From the NCBI RefSeq assembly GCF_016695175.1, contig NZ_CP068022.1, positions 854,001-918,000 of the forward strand: a stretch of DNA of 64,000 nt, read 5' to 3'. The position numbers and the translations under genes were made by a program. The DNA comes from Pseudoalteromonas sp. GCY. GTDB taxonomy: Bacteria; Pseudomonadota; Gammaproteobacteria; Enterobacterales; Alteromonadaceae. Below, piece after piece: positions 9,517-18,462 of the stretch (position 1 is its first letter; each line of letters opens with the position of its first letter). The notes beneath the pieces are model-generated. The model searched no databases. It was given only the letters and a program-made list of their open reading frames with translations, and had not been told where the DNA came from.

Positions 9517-10218
9517 TTAAATTGATTCTAGTGCAATTTTAACCATTTCATTGAACGTGCTTTGACGCTCTTCTGGTGGCGTTGCTTCACCAGTAATAAC
9601 ATGGTCACTTACTGTGAATAGTGCCATCGCTTTTGCACCATATTCAGCCGCTACGCCGTATAAACCAGCTGTTTCCATATCAACAGCCATTACGCCTAGC
9701 TTGTCTAATTCTTTATAAAATTCACCATCGGCTTGATAGAAAGTATCTGTAGTGAAAACATTACCAACTTTTGCTTCAATACCTAAACGGCGAGCAGCGT
9801 TTACGCCATTTTCTAATAAACCAAAATCAGCAATTGCAGCGAAGTCATAACCACGTACACGAGCACGATTCACGTTTGAGTCTGTGCTTGCGCCTTGTGC
9901 AAAGATCACATCGCGGATCTTGATGTCTTGACTAATACCACCACATGTACCGATGCGGATCAGGTTCTTAACACCAAAGCTAACAATAAGCTCACGAGCA
10001 TAGATTGACATAGATGGAATACCCATGCCTGAACCCATGATGCTAACTGGCTTACCATTGTAAGTACCAGTAAAACCAAACATGTTGCGAACGTCAGTTA
10101 CCTGACGAGCATCTTCCAAAAAGTTTTCTGCAATGTATTTTGCTCTTAGTGGATCGCCCGGCATTAATACCGTTTCTGCAAAATCACCTGGCTTTGCGCT
10201 AATGTGTGGAGTGCTCAT
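9517..10218 (-). CDS. deoD: Purine nucleoside phosphorylase
   Basis: This 233-residue enzyme has the hexameric bacterial PNP signature. It has the N-terminal [15 protein letters not shown] with the phosphate-site histidine and [14 protein letters not shown], the [13 protein letters not shown] segment, [11 protein letters not shown] for ribose and the catalytic aspartate in FTVSDH. It cleaves purine (deoxy)nucleosides with phosphate to base plus (deoxy)ribose 1-phosphate, which deoB then isomerises. It is encoded 14 bases downstream of deoB in the same transcript. Confidence 0.97.
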   Translation of the reverse strand: MSTPHISAKPGDFAETVLMPGDPLRAKYIAENFLEDARQVTDVRNMFGFTGTYNGKPVSIMGSGMGIPSMSIYARELIVSFGVKNLIRIGTCGGISQDIKIRDVIFAQGASTDSNVNRARVRGYDFAAIADFGLLENGVNAARRLGIEAKVGNVFTTDTFYQADGEFYKELDKLGVMAVDMETAGLYGVAAEYGAKAMALFTVSDHVITGEATPPEERQSTFNEMVKIALESI

Positions 10219-10232
10219 ATTGTTTCCTTTAG

Positions 10233-11444
10233 TTAGGCTTTTATCTCGGCCTTAAAGCCTTCACCGTACTGCGTTGCATCTAAATCAAACCACTGGGCAA
10301 GCGTTTGACCTATGTCAGCAAAACTTTGTCTTTCTCCTAACGGAGTATTGTTCATACCCGGTGTATATGCCAATACAGGCACGTACTCTCGAGTATGATC
10401 TGTGCCTTCTGCGGTTGGGTCACAACCATGGTCGGCAGTCACTAAAAGCAAGTCATCAGCTTTTAGTTTGGCAATAATTTCCGGTAAAAATGCGTCAAAC
10501 TCAGCAAGTGCTTCTGCATATCCCACTGCATTTCTGCGGTGACCAAACTTTTCGTCGAAGTCGACCAAGTTGGTGAAGATAAGACTATGGTCTGGCGCTG
10601 TGTCCATCACTTCGCTTGTCTTCGCTAGCAGATTCAAAAGACCCGGCGCTTTGTGCTTTTGCGTGATCCCTTGATGCGCATAGATATCTGCAATTTTACC
10701 AATACTAATTACTTCGCCACCGTCATTGGCTAGCTTATCTAGCACAGTCGGCGAAGGCGGTAATACCGAATAGTCTCGGCGGTTACCGGTACGAATAAAG
10801 TCGGCACTTGAAGTGCCTATAAATGGCCGCGCAATCACTCGTCCTATATTCATTTCATCAAGCAGTGCCCGTGCGATTTCACATACTTGATAAAGCTTGT
10901 CAAGTCCAAACGATTGCTCATGAGCGGCTATTTGAAAGACGCTATCAACTGAGGTGTAACAAATCGGCTTACCGCTTTGCACGTGTTCTTCGCCCAGCTG
11001 TTCTAAAATCGTTGTGCCCGATGCGTAACAGTTACCCAAAATGCCTGGGATGTCTGCACGTTTGCACAATTCATCTATAAATTCTTGTGGGAAACACGGG
11101 TTAGTATTTGGGAAGTAACCCCACTCAAACAATACTGGCACCCCTGCCATTTCCCAGTGGCCAGACGGCGTGTCTTTACCACTCGATAATTCTTTTGCAT
11201 ATCCCCAAGCAGCACTTGGCTCAATGGTTTGCGCCACGACGCAGGTTTCTTTACCTGCAGCTTCACATGCTGCGATCAGACCTAGCTTAGAAAGATTAGG
11301 TAAGTCTAACGCTTGTCCTTTTTCTTCTTTATATGCCTGTAGTAAATGAGCGAGAGTATTAGCGCCTACGTCACCAAACTTTTCTGCGTCCGGTGCTGCG
11401 CCAATGCCTAGGCTATCCGCCATTAAAATGATTGCTCTTGCCAT
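10233..11444 (-). CDS. deoB: Phosphopentomutase
   Basis: This 403-residue alkaline-phosphatase-superfamily enzyme has the metal-binding start [15 protein letters not shown] (Asp at the metal site), GANTLAHL, the active-site threonine region [14 protein letters not shown], and the C-terminal metal ligands [11 protein letters not shown] and [12 protein letters not shown]. It converts (deoxy)ribose 1-phosphate to the 5-phosphate in nucleoside catabolism. It is first in a two-gene operon with deoD. The deoA and deoC genes of the classical cluster are not in the window. Its promoter faces udk across a region with duplicated palindromes. Confidence 0.97.
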   Translation of the reverse strand: MARAIILMADSLGIGAAPDAEKFGDVGANTLAHLLQAYKEEKGQALDLPNLSKLGLIAACEAAGKETCVVAQTIEPSAAWGYAKELSSGKDTPSGHWEMAGVPVLFEWGYFPNTNPCFPQEFIDELCKRADIPGILGNCYASGTTILEQLGEEHVQSGKPICYTSVDSVFQIAAHEQSFGLDKLYQVCEIARALLDEMNIGRVIARPFIGTSSADFIRTGNRRDYSVLPPSPTVLDKLANDGGEVISIGKIADIYAHQGITQKHKAPGLLNLLAKTSEVMDTAPDHSLIFTNLVDFDEKFGHRRNAVGYAEALAEFDAFLPEIIAKLKADDLLLVTADHGCDPTAEGTDHTREYVPVLAYTPGMNNTPLGERQSFADIGQTLAQWFDLDATQYGEGFKAEIKA

Positions 11445-11535
11445 AGATACCTCTCTATACCGCTTAGGCTATTATTTATTCTTAAATACATGGTTACCTT
11501 AAGCGTTGGTTACTTTATGTTTGGTTAAAAAAATC

Positions 11536-11637
11536 GTACAGGACATAAGTCCGCTGTCATAAAATAGTCACAAAATTCACGAAAATCTGCGATCTTGCTA
11601 ATTTAGCTCTGTCGCCCTCAAGCGGACATAAGTCCTG
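11536..11637. promoter_or_regulatory. Divergent deoB/udk control region with two copies of a palindromic operator
   Basis: The 12-mer GGACATAAGTCC, a near-perfect palindrome, occurs at 11539-11550 and again at 11623-11634. The flanks extend the match in inverted orientation: site 2 reads AGCGGACATAAGTCCTGT (11620-11637), and the reverse complement of site 1 reads AGCGGACTTATGTCCTGT. The centres are 84 bp apart, eight turns of B-DNA, as expected for two dimers on the same face that could loop. The region lies between divergent nucleoside genes, so a nucleoside-responsive repressor is the natural candidate. I do not recognise the site as a known CytR, DeoR or NupR operator. Outside these boxes, the 308-base intergenic region shows no gene. 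Confidence 0.7.
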
Positions 11638-11752
11638 TTTCGAGTCCACCAAACCCGTTAAATTTGCTCATTAAGCGAGGCAAAAGAGATTAATCGTGTC
11701 TTTTTTGCTATTGTGATCTTCCAACATAAACAACTGCTGGGTGTGAACTTTA

Positions 11753-12382
11753 GTGACACGAACTATTATAGCTATAGCTGGCGCATCTGCGTCTGGTAAG
11801 TCTCTTTTTAGTCAAACGATCTACAACGAACTAGTGAATGAGCTTGCCTCAGGCACTATCGCGGTAATCGAAGAGGACGCCTATTATAAAGATCAATCGT
11901 ATTTACCTATAGAGCATCGTACTCAAACGAACTATGATCATCCTGATGCGTTTGAACACGAGTTGTTACGCGAGCATTTAACTAAGCTTCGCCTAGGTGA
12001 ATCCGTAGAGGTTCCTACCTACGATTACGGACAGCATACACGTAGTGATAAAACCCGAATAGTAAACCCTGCTAAGATACTAATCGTCGAGGGGATATTA
12101 CTACTAAGCGATCCTGCATTAAGTGAAGAGTTTGATATCAAGGTGTTCATTGATACACCTTTGGATATTTGTTTGCTGCGTCGCATGCAAAGAGATATAG
12201 AGCACAGAGGAAGAAGTCTGTCATCTGTGGTAGAACAATATCAGGCGACGGTAAGACCGATGTTTTATCAGTTTATCGAGCCATCCAAGCATAATGCCGA
12301 CTTGGTTGTGACCCGTGGCGGTATGAATCGCGTTGCGATTGATATTATTAAAAGTAAAATAAAATATTTGCTACAAGAATAA
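11753..12382 (+). CDS. udk: Uridine kinase
   Basis: The product has 209 residues with the P-loop GASASGKS, the acceptor-site segment IEEDAYYKDQS, YDHPDAFEH for the nucleoside pocket and the RRMQRDIEHRGRS lid. It phosphorylates uridine and cytidine using a nucleoside triphosphate. The start is a GTG at 11753, giving the canonical MTRTIIAIAGAS, with only a weak ribosome site (GGGTGTG). nupC follows 12 bases downstream, so uptake and phosphorylation are coupled in one operon, divergent from the catabolic deoB-deoD pair. Confidence 0.96.
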   Translation: MTRTIIAIAGASASGKSLFSQTIYNELVNELASGTIAVIEEDAYYKDQSYLPIEHRTQTNYDHPDAFEHELLREHLTKLRLGESVEVPTYDYGQHTRSDKTRIVNPAKILIVEGILLLSDPALSEEFDIKVFIDTPLDICLLRRMQRDIEHRGRSLSSVVEQYQATVRPMFYQFIEPSKHNADLVVTRGGMNRVAIDIIKSKIKYLLQE

Positions 12383-12394
12383 CGGGAAATTGGC

Positions 12395-13618
12395 ATGACA
12401 ACAATTATGAGCTTAGTGGGCATGATGATGCTCCTAGGCGTAGCATTTGCGTGTTCGACAAATCGCAGTGCTATTAATAAGCGTACCGTAGGCGTTGCAT
12501 TTTTATTGCAAGTCCTTATTGGTGGCTTTGTACTCTTTATTGAAGCGGGTAAAAATGTATTAGCTTCAATGTCTAGCGCGGTTGCCAAAGTGATTAGCTA
12601 TGCTAATGACGGTATCGGTTTCTTGTTCGGACCATTGGCCAAACAAGATTCGCTAGGGTTTATCTTTGCTATTCAGGTGTTACCAGTGATCGTGTTCTTC
12701 TCAGCGCTCGTTGCTGTGTTGTATCACCTTGGTATTATGAACTGGATAATCAAAATTTTGGGTGGTGGCTTGCAAAAGCTACTACAAACGTCACGACCAG
12801 AGTCGCTTTCAGCTACGGCAAATATTTTTGTCGGCCAAACTGAAGCGCCCTTGATCGTAAAACCGTTTATTCCAAAAATGACGCAATCAGAGTTGTTTGC
12901 AGTTATGGTGGGCGGTTTGGCGACGGTGGCAGGTTCCGTTATGGCGGGCTATGTTGCGATTGGTGTTGAGCTTAAATACCTCATTGCCGCGAGCTTTATG
13001 GCAGCACCGGGTGGTTTCTTAATGGCAAAAATGATTGTGCCAGAAACCGAGACACCACATGAAAACCTATCTGATGTAGATAGCGGTGATGATAAACCAG
13101 TAAACGTAATTGATGCGGCAGCTTCTGGTGCATCAAGCGGTATGCACTTGGCACTGAACGTCGGTGCGATGCTACTTGCGTTTGTGGCACTAATTGCGCT
13201 ACTAAACGGTTTACTAGGCAGTATTGGTGGAATTTTTGATTACCCAACACTGACGCTACAAGAAATTTTAGGCTACGTCTTTGCCCCTGTCGCTTGGCTA
13301 CTTGGGGTACCTTGGTCGGAAGCCGTGACGGCAGGTAGTTTTATCGGCCAAAAATTGGTAGTTAACGAGTTTGTTGCCTACCTAGATTATATGAATTATC
13401 GCGATACGTTGAGCACGCACACTCAAGCGATTGTCACATTTGCTTTATGTGGATTTGCTAACTTATCGTCGATTGCCATCTTACTAGGCGGACTTGGTGG
13501 TATGGCCCCAAGTCGTAGAAAGGATATCGCTCGCCTAGGGCTCAGAGCAGTGTTAGCAGGGTCTATGGCTAACCTCATGAGTGCAGCAATTGCAGGTTTC
13601 TTCCTCTCGCTAGCTTAG
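12395..13618 (+). CDS. nupC: Concentrative nucleoside transporter, NupC family
   Basis: This 407-residue inner membrane protein of the CNT family has multiple hydrophobic segments. Family motifs are [33 protein letters not shown] and the C-terminal [20 protein letters not shown]. It imports nucleosides with H+ or Na+. Length and start ([18 protein letters not shown]) are typical. It forms an operon with udk and ends before a strong terminator. Confidence 0.96.
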   Translation: MTTIMSLVGMMMLLGVAFACSTNRSAINKRTVGVAFLLQVLIGGFVLFIEAGKNVLASMSSAVAKVISYANDGIGFLFGPLAKQDSLGFIFAIQVLPVIVFFSALVAVLYHLGIMNWIIKILGGGLQKLLQTSRPESLSATANIFVGQTEAPLIVKPFIPKMTQSELFAVMVGGLATVAGSVMAGYVAIGVELKYLIAASFMAAPGGFLMAKMIVPETETPHENLSDVDSGDDKPVNVIDAAASGASSGMHLALNVGAMLLAFVALIALLNGLLGSIGGIFDYPTLTLQEILGYVFAPVAWLLGVPWSEAVTAGSFIGQKLVVNEFVAYLDYMNYRDTLSTHTQAIVTFALCGFANLSSIAILLGGLGGMAPSRRKDIARLGLRAVLAGSMANLMSAAIAGFFLSLA

Positions 13619-13708
13619 AAACTTATTGAGATAAGCCGCAGTTGCAAAACAATTGGTTGGTTGCTTTAAGGGGTTAAAGTGACCACACTAACTTGAACGA
13701 TACTTCAC

Positions 13709-13733
13709 CAAAGGGCCTTTTAGGCCCTTTTAT
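13709..13733 (+). terminator. Rho-independent terminator of udk-nupC
   Basis: The hairpin AAAGGGCC / GGCCCTTT with a short T-rich loop ends in a TTTT run. It can also serve the convergent transporter gene, because A residues precede the stem. Confidence 0.85.
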
Positions 13734-13789
13734 CGTTTCTGAGAAACGCTTTTTTGACCGCCCTTCGTTAAGGGACCAGCACCTCTCAC

Positions 13790-14686
13790 CTACAGCTCAT
13801 TCATCGCTTTTGGCGGGAATATCTTTTCTTGTAGCCCAGTTACTAGGCTGACTCCAAGCAAGACTAAAATACTGCCAAGGATTGTGTTAGCACCGATTTG
13901 CTCTTGCAAAAAGAGATGTCCCCATAAAATCCCAAACACAGGAATTAAAAAGGTAACGGATAAAGCAGACGCAGCGCCGAGATCTTCGACTAACTTAAAA
14001 TAGAGAATATAGGCAAAGCCCGTACATAATATGCCAAGTCCAACTACCGCACTTATCACTGTAGAGTCAGGCGTTTCTCTCATTGGCATAAACCAAATAA
14101 AAGGCAATACCAATAGCGCAGAGCCCCATAAGTTACCATGAGCATGATTGAATGCGCTTATTTTTGGTGCAGTTTTGGTGTAATGAGAGGCCACCGCATA
14201 GCTCAGAGTCGCACACAGGGTTGCAATAATAGGTAACCATGCACCTTCGTCCAATACGGTGCTATCCAACCCAACTAGCGTGATAACACCTGCAATCCCA
14301 AATCCACATCCTAGCCACACCGACTTTTGAGTCGGCACTTTTAGCCAAAACACACTGATTAACACACCCCAAAATGGTGCGGTTGAATTTAAAATTGAGA
14401 GCATGGAAGCGTCAAGCGTTTGCACAGCATAAGCGAATAACATAAAAGGTAACGCTGAGTTAAACAGTCCGAGGATTAAAAAGTGCTTTTTGTACTGCCA
14501 AAAATGTAAATTACGCTTTAATACTAAAGCAACCGCGGCGAGCGTTAACGCACCAAATAAGACTCGAAATTCAATGAGTACAGCAGGACCAAGGACACCG
14601 GCAGCCACTTTCATAAATAAAAATGAGCCACCCCAAATTGCGGCAAGTAACACTAAGCCAAGAAACCCTTTCACTCCATACTCCAA
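13790..14686 (-). CDS. EamA/DMT-family transporter
   Basis: 298 residues with about ten membrane segments arranged as two EamA repeats. The first begins GFLGLVLLAAIWGGSFLFMK, and the second has NHAHGNLWGSALLVLPF and the conserved LIPVFGILWGHLFLQEQIG. Drug/metabolite transporters of this type export amino acids or small metabolites, and the substrate cannot be assigned. It is encoded alone, convergent to nupC. Confidence 0.9.
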   Translation of the reverse strand: MEYGVKGFLGLVLLAAIWGGSFLFMKVAAGVLGPAVLIEFRVLFGALTLAAVALVLKRNLHFWQYKKHFLILGLFNSALPFMLFAYAVQTLDASMLSILNSTAPFWGVLISVFWLKVPTQKSVWLGCGFGIAGVITLVGLDSTVLDEGAWLPIIATLCATLSYAVASHYTKTAPKISAFNHAHGNLWGSALLVLPFIWFMPMRETPDSTVISAVVGLGILCTGFAYILYFKLVEDLGAASALSVTFLIPVFGILWGHLFLQEQIGANTILGSILVLLGVSLVTGLQEKIFPPKAMNEL

Positions 14687-14814
14687 GGTTAATATTAATG
14701 GAGCTTTACCTTACGCCGATATATAAATACAGCACAAGCCATTTTTGGTACTGTCATTAGGATGTGTTTAACTTTCTTTGAGAAAGAGGGAAAGGCTAAG
14801 ACTTAAGGTATAGA

Positions 14815-15804
14815 ATGAAACTCGCTTTTTACGCAATGATAGTCACTTTGCTTATCCTCACCGGATGTAGCAAAAGGCAAACTCTAGAGCCAACAGAGCA
14901 AATACAATTGACTCAGTTGCCGGTTAGTCTCGCCCAACTTTCAAGTGACGCGGCGTTAACCTTACTACTCATTGACGATCATTTACTACAAGTATGGGAT
15001 AACCAAAGCCAACAGCTCATTAAACAAATCGAAGGAAGTAAATACCAACTTACTTTTCGTGACGCTTTAATAGCGCCGAGCAAGCGAAGTATTTTGAGTA
15101 TTTCGGACACCCAACTTAACATCTGGCAATTGCACTCAAACGAAGTTGTCAGTTATCCATTACCTGAATTTGACTCGTTCATTCGCGTTACCAAGGCCCT
15201 GTGGTCCAGTGACGAGCAGTTTATCGCCCTTGGCTACAATGACGGCGGCGTACTGCTTTTAAGTTTAGATGAGCAAACCATCACCAGAATAAAACTTCAT
15301 GAAAGCAGCATTACACATTTGATTTTTAATCGTAACTTGACCTCGCTCTACTCGGCCTCTTTAGATGGTCACGCTAAAAGACTTGAGTTACAGAGTAAAA
15401 AAATCACCGTGGATTATGAGCTGCCTCATCGTATTACCAGTTTGGCATTATCACAAAATGAAAACTGGCTGTTCGTTTCAGACGCCCTGCAAGACCAAAA
15501 ATTCATTGATACTCGTACAGGTGAGCCTATGTTGTCCCTATCCTACCCTCAGCGCTTCAAGTTTTTTCGTAGCGCGCAATTCGTAGCTGGCGACGAATTT
15601 CTACTAACAACCTCTTCCAAGGAGTATATTTCGCTATGGGAATTAGCGTCTGGAAAAGAGATTGTCAGTTGGCCAGTTGCACAACTGAATTTGGGCAGCA
15701 CCGTTTATGATGTACACATCTCCGATAGCAATGTGCTCACAACGATAAGTTCAGACGGCGTATTGGAAAAGTGGGCATTAACACCTATTTTGTTTGATTA
15801 TTAG
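14815..15804 (+). CDS. WD40-like beta-propeller lipoprotein
   Basis: A lipoprotein signal peptide with lipobox LTGC (residues about 15-18, MKLAFYAMIVTLLILTGC) precedes about 310 residues of repeats with WD40 character. Examples are LLIDDHLLQVWDNQSQQLIK, LSISDTQLNIWQLHSNEVV, HLIFNRNLTSLYSASLDGHA and LTTSSKEYISLWELASGKEI. It is probably anchored in the outer or inner membrane leaflet and acts as a protein-interaction platform. There is no catalytic domain. The next gene starts 51 bases downstream on the same strand. Confidence 0.8.
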   Translation: MKLAFYAMIVTLLILTGCSKRQTLEPTEQIQLTQLPVSLAQLSSDAALTLLLIDDHLLQVWDNQSQQLIKQIEGSKYQLTFRDALIAPSKRSILSISDTQLNIWQLHSNEVVSYPLPEFDSFIRVTKALWSSDEQFIALGYNDGGVLLLSLDEQTITRIKLHESSITHLIFNRNLTSLYSASLDGHAKRLELQSKKITVDYELPHRITSLALSQNENWLFVSDALQDQKFIDTRTGEPMLSLSYPQRFKFFRSAQFVAGDEFLLTTSSKEYISLWELASGKEIVSWPVAQLNLGSTVYDVHISDSNVLTTISSDGVLEKWALTPILFDY

Positions 15805-15855
15805 AGACAAAAAAAGGTAGCATTCGTCGATAATAAAAACATAATAAATACACCT

Positions 15856-16614
15856 ATGGATCACTCAAATTTTGACAATCAATCGCGCTGTTTGAACTGC
15901 CACACTCAGCTTGTTGGCGAGTACTGCTCAGGCTGCGGACAGAAAAAAGCCTCAAGACTGACCTTTAAACACTTAGGCATTTTGCTTCAAAGCGCACTGC
16001 TTGAACTCGAGTCCCCCTTTTTTAAATTGCTTTTAGGATTATTACTTCGACCCTTTAAGACCATTCTTGGATATTTGAATGGACAGAGAAGCCGTTTTGG
16101 TAATCCCTTCAAGTTTAGTTTTATTCTACTCACCGTGATCGTGCTTGCCTCGCATCTACTTGAAATCAGCTTCATATCCAGCAGTCAACTTTTGGAATCG
16201 AAAGATCAGCTCAAATGGCAATCTGAAATCGCACTATATGAAGCAACGCACATTTATCGCGTCTTTATTCTGGCATTCTTACTAGGATTAGCCTCTAAGC
16301 TAGTTTATCGTTCTGCGCCCTACACAGTACTGGAGTACGCTATAGGGCACCTACTCATTCTTACCCTAAGCATACTGATATTCTCAATTCCACTAATGCT
16401 TGGTATCTTCGGCGAGCAGCTTTACGCAATTTTTTCGCTCTTATTTTCTGGTTTGTACAGCATAATACTTAACTATAAAATGGCGGAACATGAGCTGGTA
16501 AAGTGGAAAAATTGGGGTAAGGCAGTCCTTGCCTATGCAATAGGCTCGACACTATTTTCTGGTATTCTCGGATTTTTATTTGGGGTATACGGTGGTTTTA
16601 CTCACAAGATTTGA
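15856..16614 (+). CDS. DUF3667 zinc-ribbon membrane protein
   Basis: The N-terminus is a four-cysteine zinc ribbon (CLNCHTQLVGEYCSGCGQKK, residues about 12-31) followed by RLTFKHLGILL, the hallmark of DUF3667. About five hydrophobic segments follow (for example FKFSFILLTVIVLASHLLEI and ALYSIILNYKM-type helices). The function of this family is unknown. Length is 252 residues. Confidence 0.8.
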   Translation: MDHSNFDNQSRCLNCHTQLVGEYCSGCGQKKASRLTFKHLGILLQSALLELESPFFKLLLGLLLRPFKTILGYLNGQRSRFGNPFKFSFILLTVIVLASHLLEISFISSSQLLESKDQLKWQSEIALYEATHIYRVFILAFLLGLASKLVYRSAPYTVLEYAIGHLLILTLSILIFSIPLMLGIFGEQLYAIFSLLFSGLYSIILNYKMAEHELVKWKNWGKAVLAYAIGSTLFSGILGFLFGVYGGFTHKI

Positions 16615-16633
16615 TCTGCATGTGAATTATTTA

Positions 16634-16659
16634 GCTAGACAAGGCTGAGCTTGTCTAGC
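16634..16659. terminator. Hairpin between convergent DUF3667 and DUF2999 genes
   Basis: A perfect 10-bp stem (GCTAGACAAG with CTTGTCTAGC) has a 6-base loop. It lacks a clear T-run, so it is a weak bidirectional terminator candidate. Confidence 0.5.
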
Positions 16660-16667
16660 CGTTAATA

Positions 16668-16919
16668 CTACTGCTTTAACTGTGCTTTTGCAGCCTCAAC
16701 CTTTTCAAAATCAAGACCTAATTCGTTAACTGCTTCTTTGATCAATGCAGGATTTTGCATTACCAAACCCATCAACTGTTGAAGCTTTTCGGGTGGAATA
16801 CCTAGTTGCTGAATAGTAGCCATCGCCATCATTGGATTTTCAGTCAACTGGGTAAATACCGCTTGGATCTGTTCATCCGAAATATTGTGCTCTTTAAGTA
16901 ATGCAATGATTGGGTTCAT
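16668..16919 (-). CDS. Small helical protein, DUF2999-like
   Basis: This 83-residue cytoplasmic protein (MNPIIALLKEHNISDEQIQA, then MAMATIQQLGIPPEKLQQLM) is almost entirely helical with no cysteines or membrane segments. It matches my recollection of the DUF2999 family, which is restricted to marine gammaproteobacteria. It starts 8 bases after the stop of the RNA methyltransferase gene, so it is likely co-transcribed. The ribosome site is AGGAAACAAG. Function unknown. Confidence 0.7.
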   Translation of the reverse strand: MNPIIALLKEHNISDEQIQAVFTQLTENPMMAMATIQQLGIPPEKLQQLMGLVMQNPALIKEAVNELGLDFEKVEAAKAQLKQ

Positions 16920-16927
16920 CTTGTTTC

Positions 16928-18127
16928 CTAACTATTTTTTACTAATCGTGCGGCGTAAAAACCGTCAAACTCTGAATTTACTCCTGGAAGTAAACGTAGT
17001 GAGTCTTCTAACCGCCAATTGGGGTTATTTGCCAAAAAGCGTTCAACCTGCTGCTCATTTTCAGAAGGGAGAATTGAGCATGTTGCATACACCAGTTTGC
17101 CACCCACCTTACACATTTGACTGTAACGCGCTAGAATATCGGTTTGCAAAGCAATAAGTGTGTCTAAATTTTGCGAATTCAAGTGCCACTTTGTATCTGG
17201 ATTACGCTTTAATACACCAAGGCCTGAGCACGGCACATCCAATAGCACGCGATCAAACTTCTCTTTTTGGCGTTTAATGGTTTTATTGTTTTGAATAACG
17301 CGCGTTTCAGCAACATGCACACCTGCACGTTTCGCTCGTTGTTTCAGCGTTTCGAGCTTATGTTCATGGATGTCCATAGACAACAAGCGACCTTTATTCT
17401 CCATCAGCGCCGCTATATGCAAACTCTTGCCACCAGCGCCTGCACAGGCATCAACCACTTTATGACCAGGCTGTATTTCTAAAAAAGGCACGATTTGCTG
17501 AGAACCTGCGTCTTGCATTTCAAACCAACCAGACTGAAATGCTTGAGAGCGGAACAGATGGCTATTGGACTCAACTTTTAGCGCGACATGAGAATCAAGC
17601 GCAACGTGTGAAACCTTGATCCCTTCTTTTGCTAAGGACTCTGTCACAGTCGCAATATCGCTTTTTAGGCTATTTACTCGCAAATATTGTTGAGCACTTT
17701 GATTTAGCGCGGATGCAACCGCTGGCCACTGCTCACCGAGTTGCTCATTTGCAACCTCGTTTAACCAATCAGGTAAAGATAAACGAACGGCTTGAGGCGC
17801 CTGCTCAATTAAGCTTTGTAGCTTTTCCAAATTATAACGCTCAGTATCCACCCACTCAGGAAGCGGCTGCGCTGTAACAACTTGGCAAGTTAACCAGTAG
17901 CCAAAGCCATCTAGCGGCATTTCTTCATGCTCAAGTAGGTAAGCCAGTAACCGTTTAAAGCGGAAGATATGGTAATAATTGCTCACCACATACTGCCTTT
18001 CATCAAGGTTCCACTGAGGGTTGTTCTGTAGTAATTGAGTTAATGCTTTATCGGCATGAAGAGAAGTATCTAGCACATGTTCAATGCACTCAGACAGAGT
18101 TTGGACTAACGAGCGAGTTACAGACAC
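16928..18127 (-). CDS. RsmB-like rRNA (cytosine-C5)-methyltransferase, NOL1/NOP2/Sun family
   Basis: 399 residues. An N-terminal helical domain of NusB-like character (about 1-140) precedes a Rossmann methyltransferase. The SAM-binding segment is VDACAGAGGKSLHIAALMEN, the PC-motif cysteine is in DVPCSGLGVLKRNPD and the second, nucleophilic cysteine is in YATCSILPSENEQQV. Members make 5-methylcytosine in rRNA or tRNA. It is shorter than enterobacterial RsmB, so it could be a lineage-specific paralog rather than RsmB itself. The start is a GTG (MSVTRSLVQ) with a weak GAGA site. Confidence 0.88.
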   Translation of the reverse strand: MSVTRSLVQTLSECIEHVLDTSLHADKALTQLLQNNPQWNLDERQYVVSNYYHIFRFKRLLAYLLEHEEMPLDGFGYWLTCQVVTAQPLPEWVDTERYNLEKLQSLIEQAPQAVRLSLPDWLNEVANEQLGEQWPAVASALNQSAQQYLRVNSLKSDIATVTESLAKEGIKVSHVALDSHVALKVESNSHLFRSQAFQSGWFEMQDAGSQQIVPFLEIQPGHKVVDACAGAGGKSLHIAALMENKGRLLSMDIHEHKLETLKQRAKRAGVHVAETRVIQNNKTIKRQKEKFDRVLLDVPCSGLGVLKRNPDTKWHLNSQNLDTLIALQTDILARYSQMCKVGGKLVYATCSILPSENEQQVERFLANNPNWRLEDSLRLLPGVNSEFDGFYAARLVKNS

Positions 18128-18462
18128 GATATGGTCTCGATTATTGCTAAAACACTATTTTAGCGCGCATACCATAGGGCATCAATTAGAGTTTATGATC
18201 TTTGCCATAGAATCTTAAAAGTTGTGGGACTAACATAACCAGCCCCACAGCTATTAGCTTATTTAACCTGAGGTTTGGATAAGAAATGAACTAACTCATT
18301 GTTTTTAAAATAATATTAAATTATTTCCTTGTCTAGCCAGAGAGTTTTAGGGGTAATTAGGCGAATTTACGCACCAATAGCTTGCTATTGGAAGTGAATT
18401 CAACGCAGTTAGCGCTAAAACTGGCTGCTAGAAAAGCATTAATTATCCGAAGCTCAGGTTAT
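18128..18462. other. Gene-free interval between RNA methyltransferase and chitinase
   Basis: This 335-base stretch holds no plausible gene. It includes the promoter side of the methyltransferase gene, AT-rich sequence, and a palindromic repeat element described separately. Confidence 0.6.
18332..18432. repeat. Palindromic repeat element with ~19-bp terminal inverted repeats (MITE-like)
   Basis: The left arm TCTAGCCAGAGAGTTTTAG (18332-18350) pairs with the right arm, which reads TCTAGCAGCCAGTTTTAGC on the other strand (18414-18432). The centre carries a perfect hairpin, CCAATAG-CTTG-CTATTGG (18374-18391). Overall size is about 101 bases. It has the shape of a small non-autonomous mobile or extragenic palindromic repeat. 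It lies directly downstream of the chitinase gene and may also influence its mRNA end. Confidence 0.6.
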
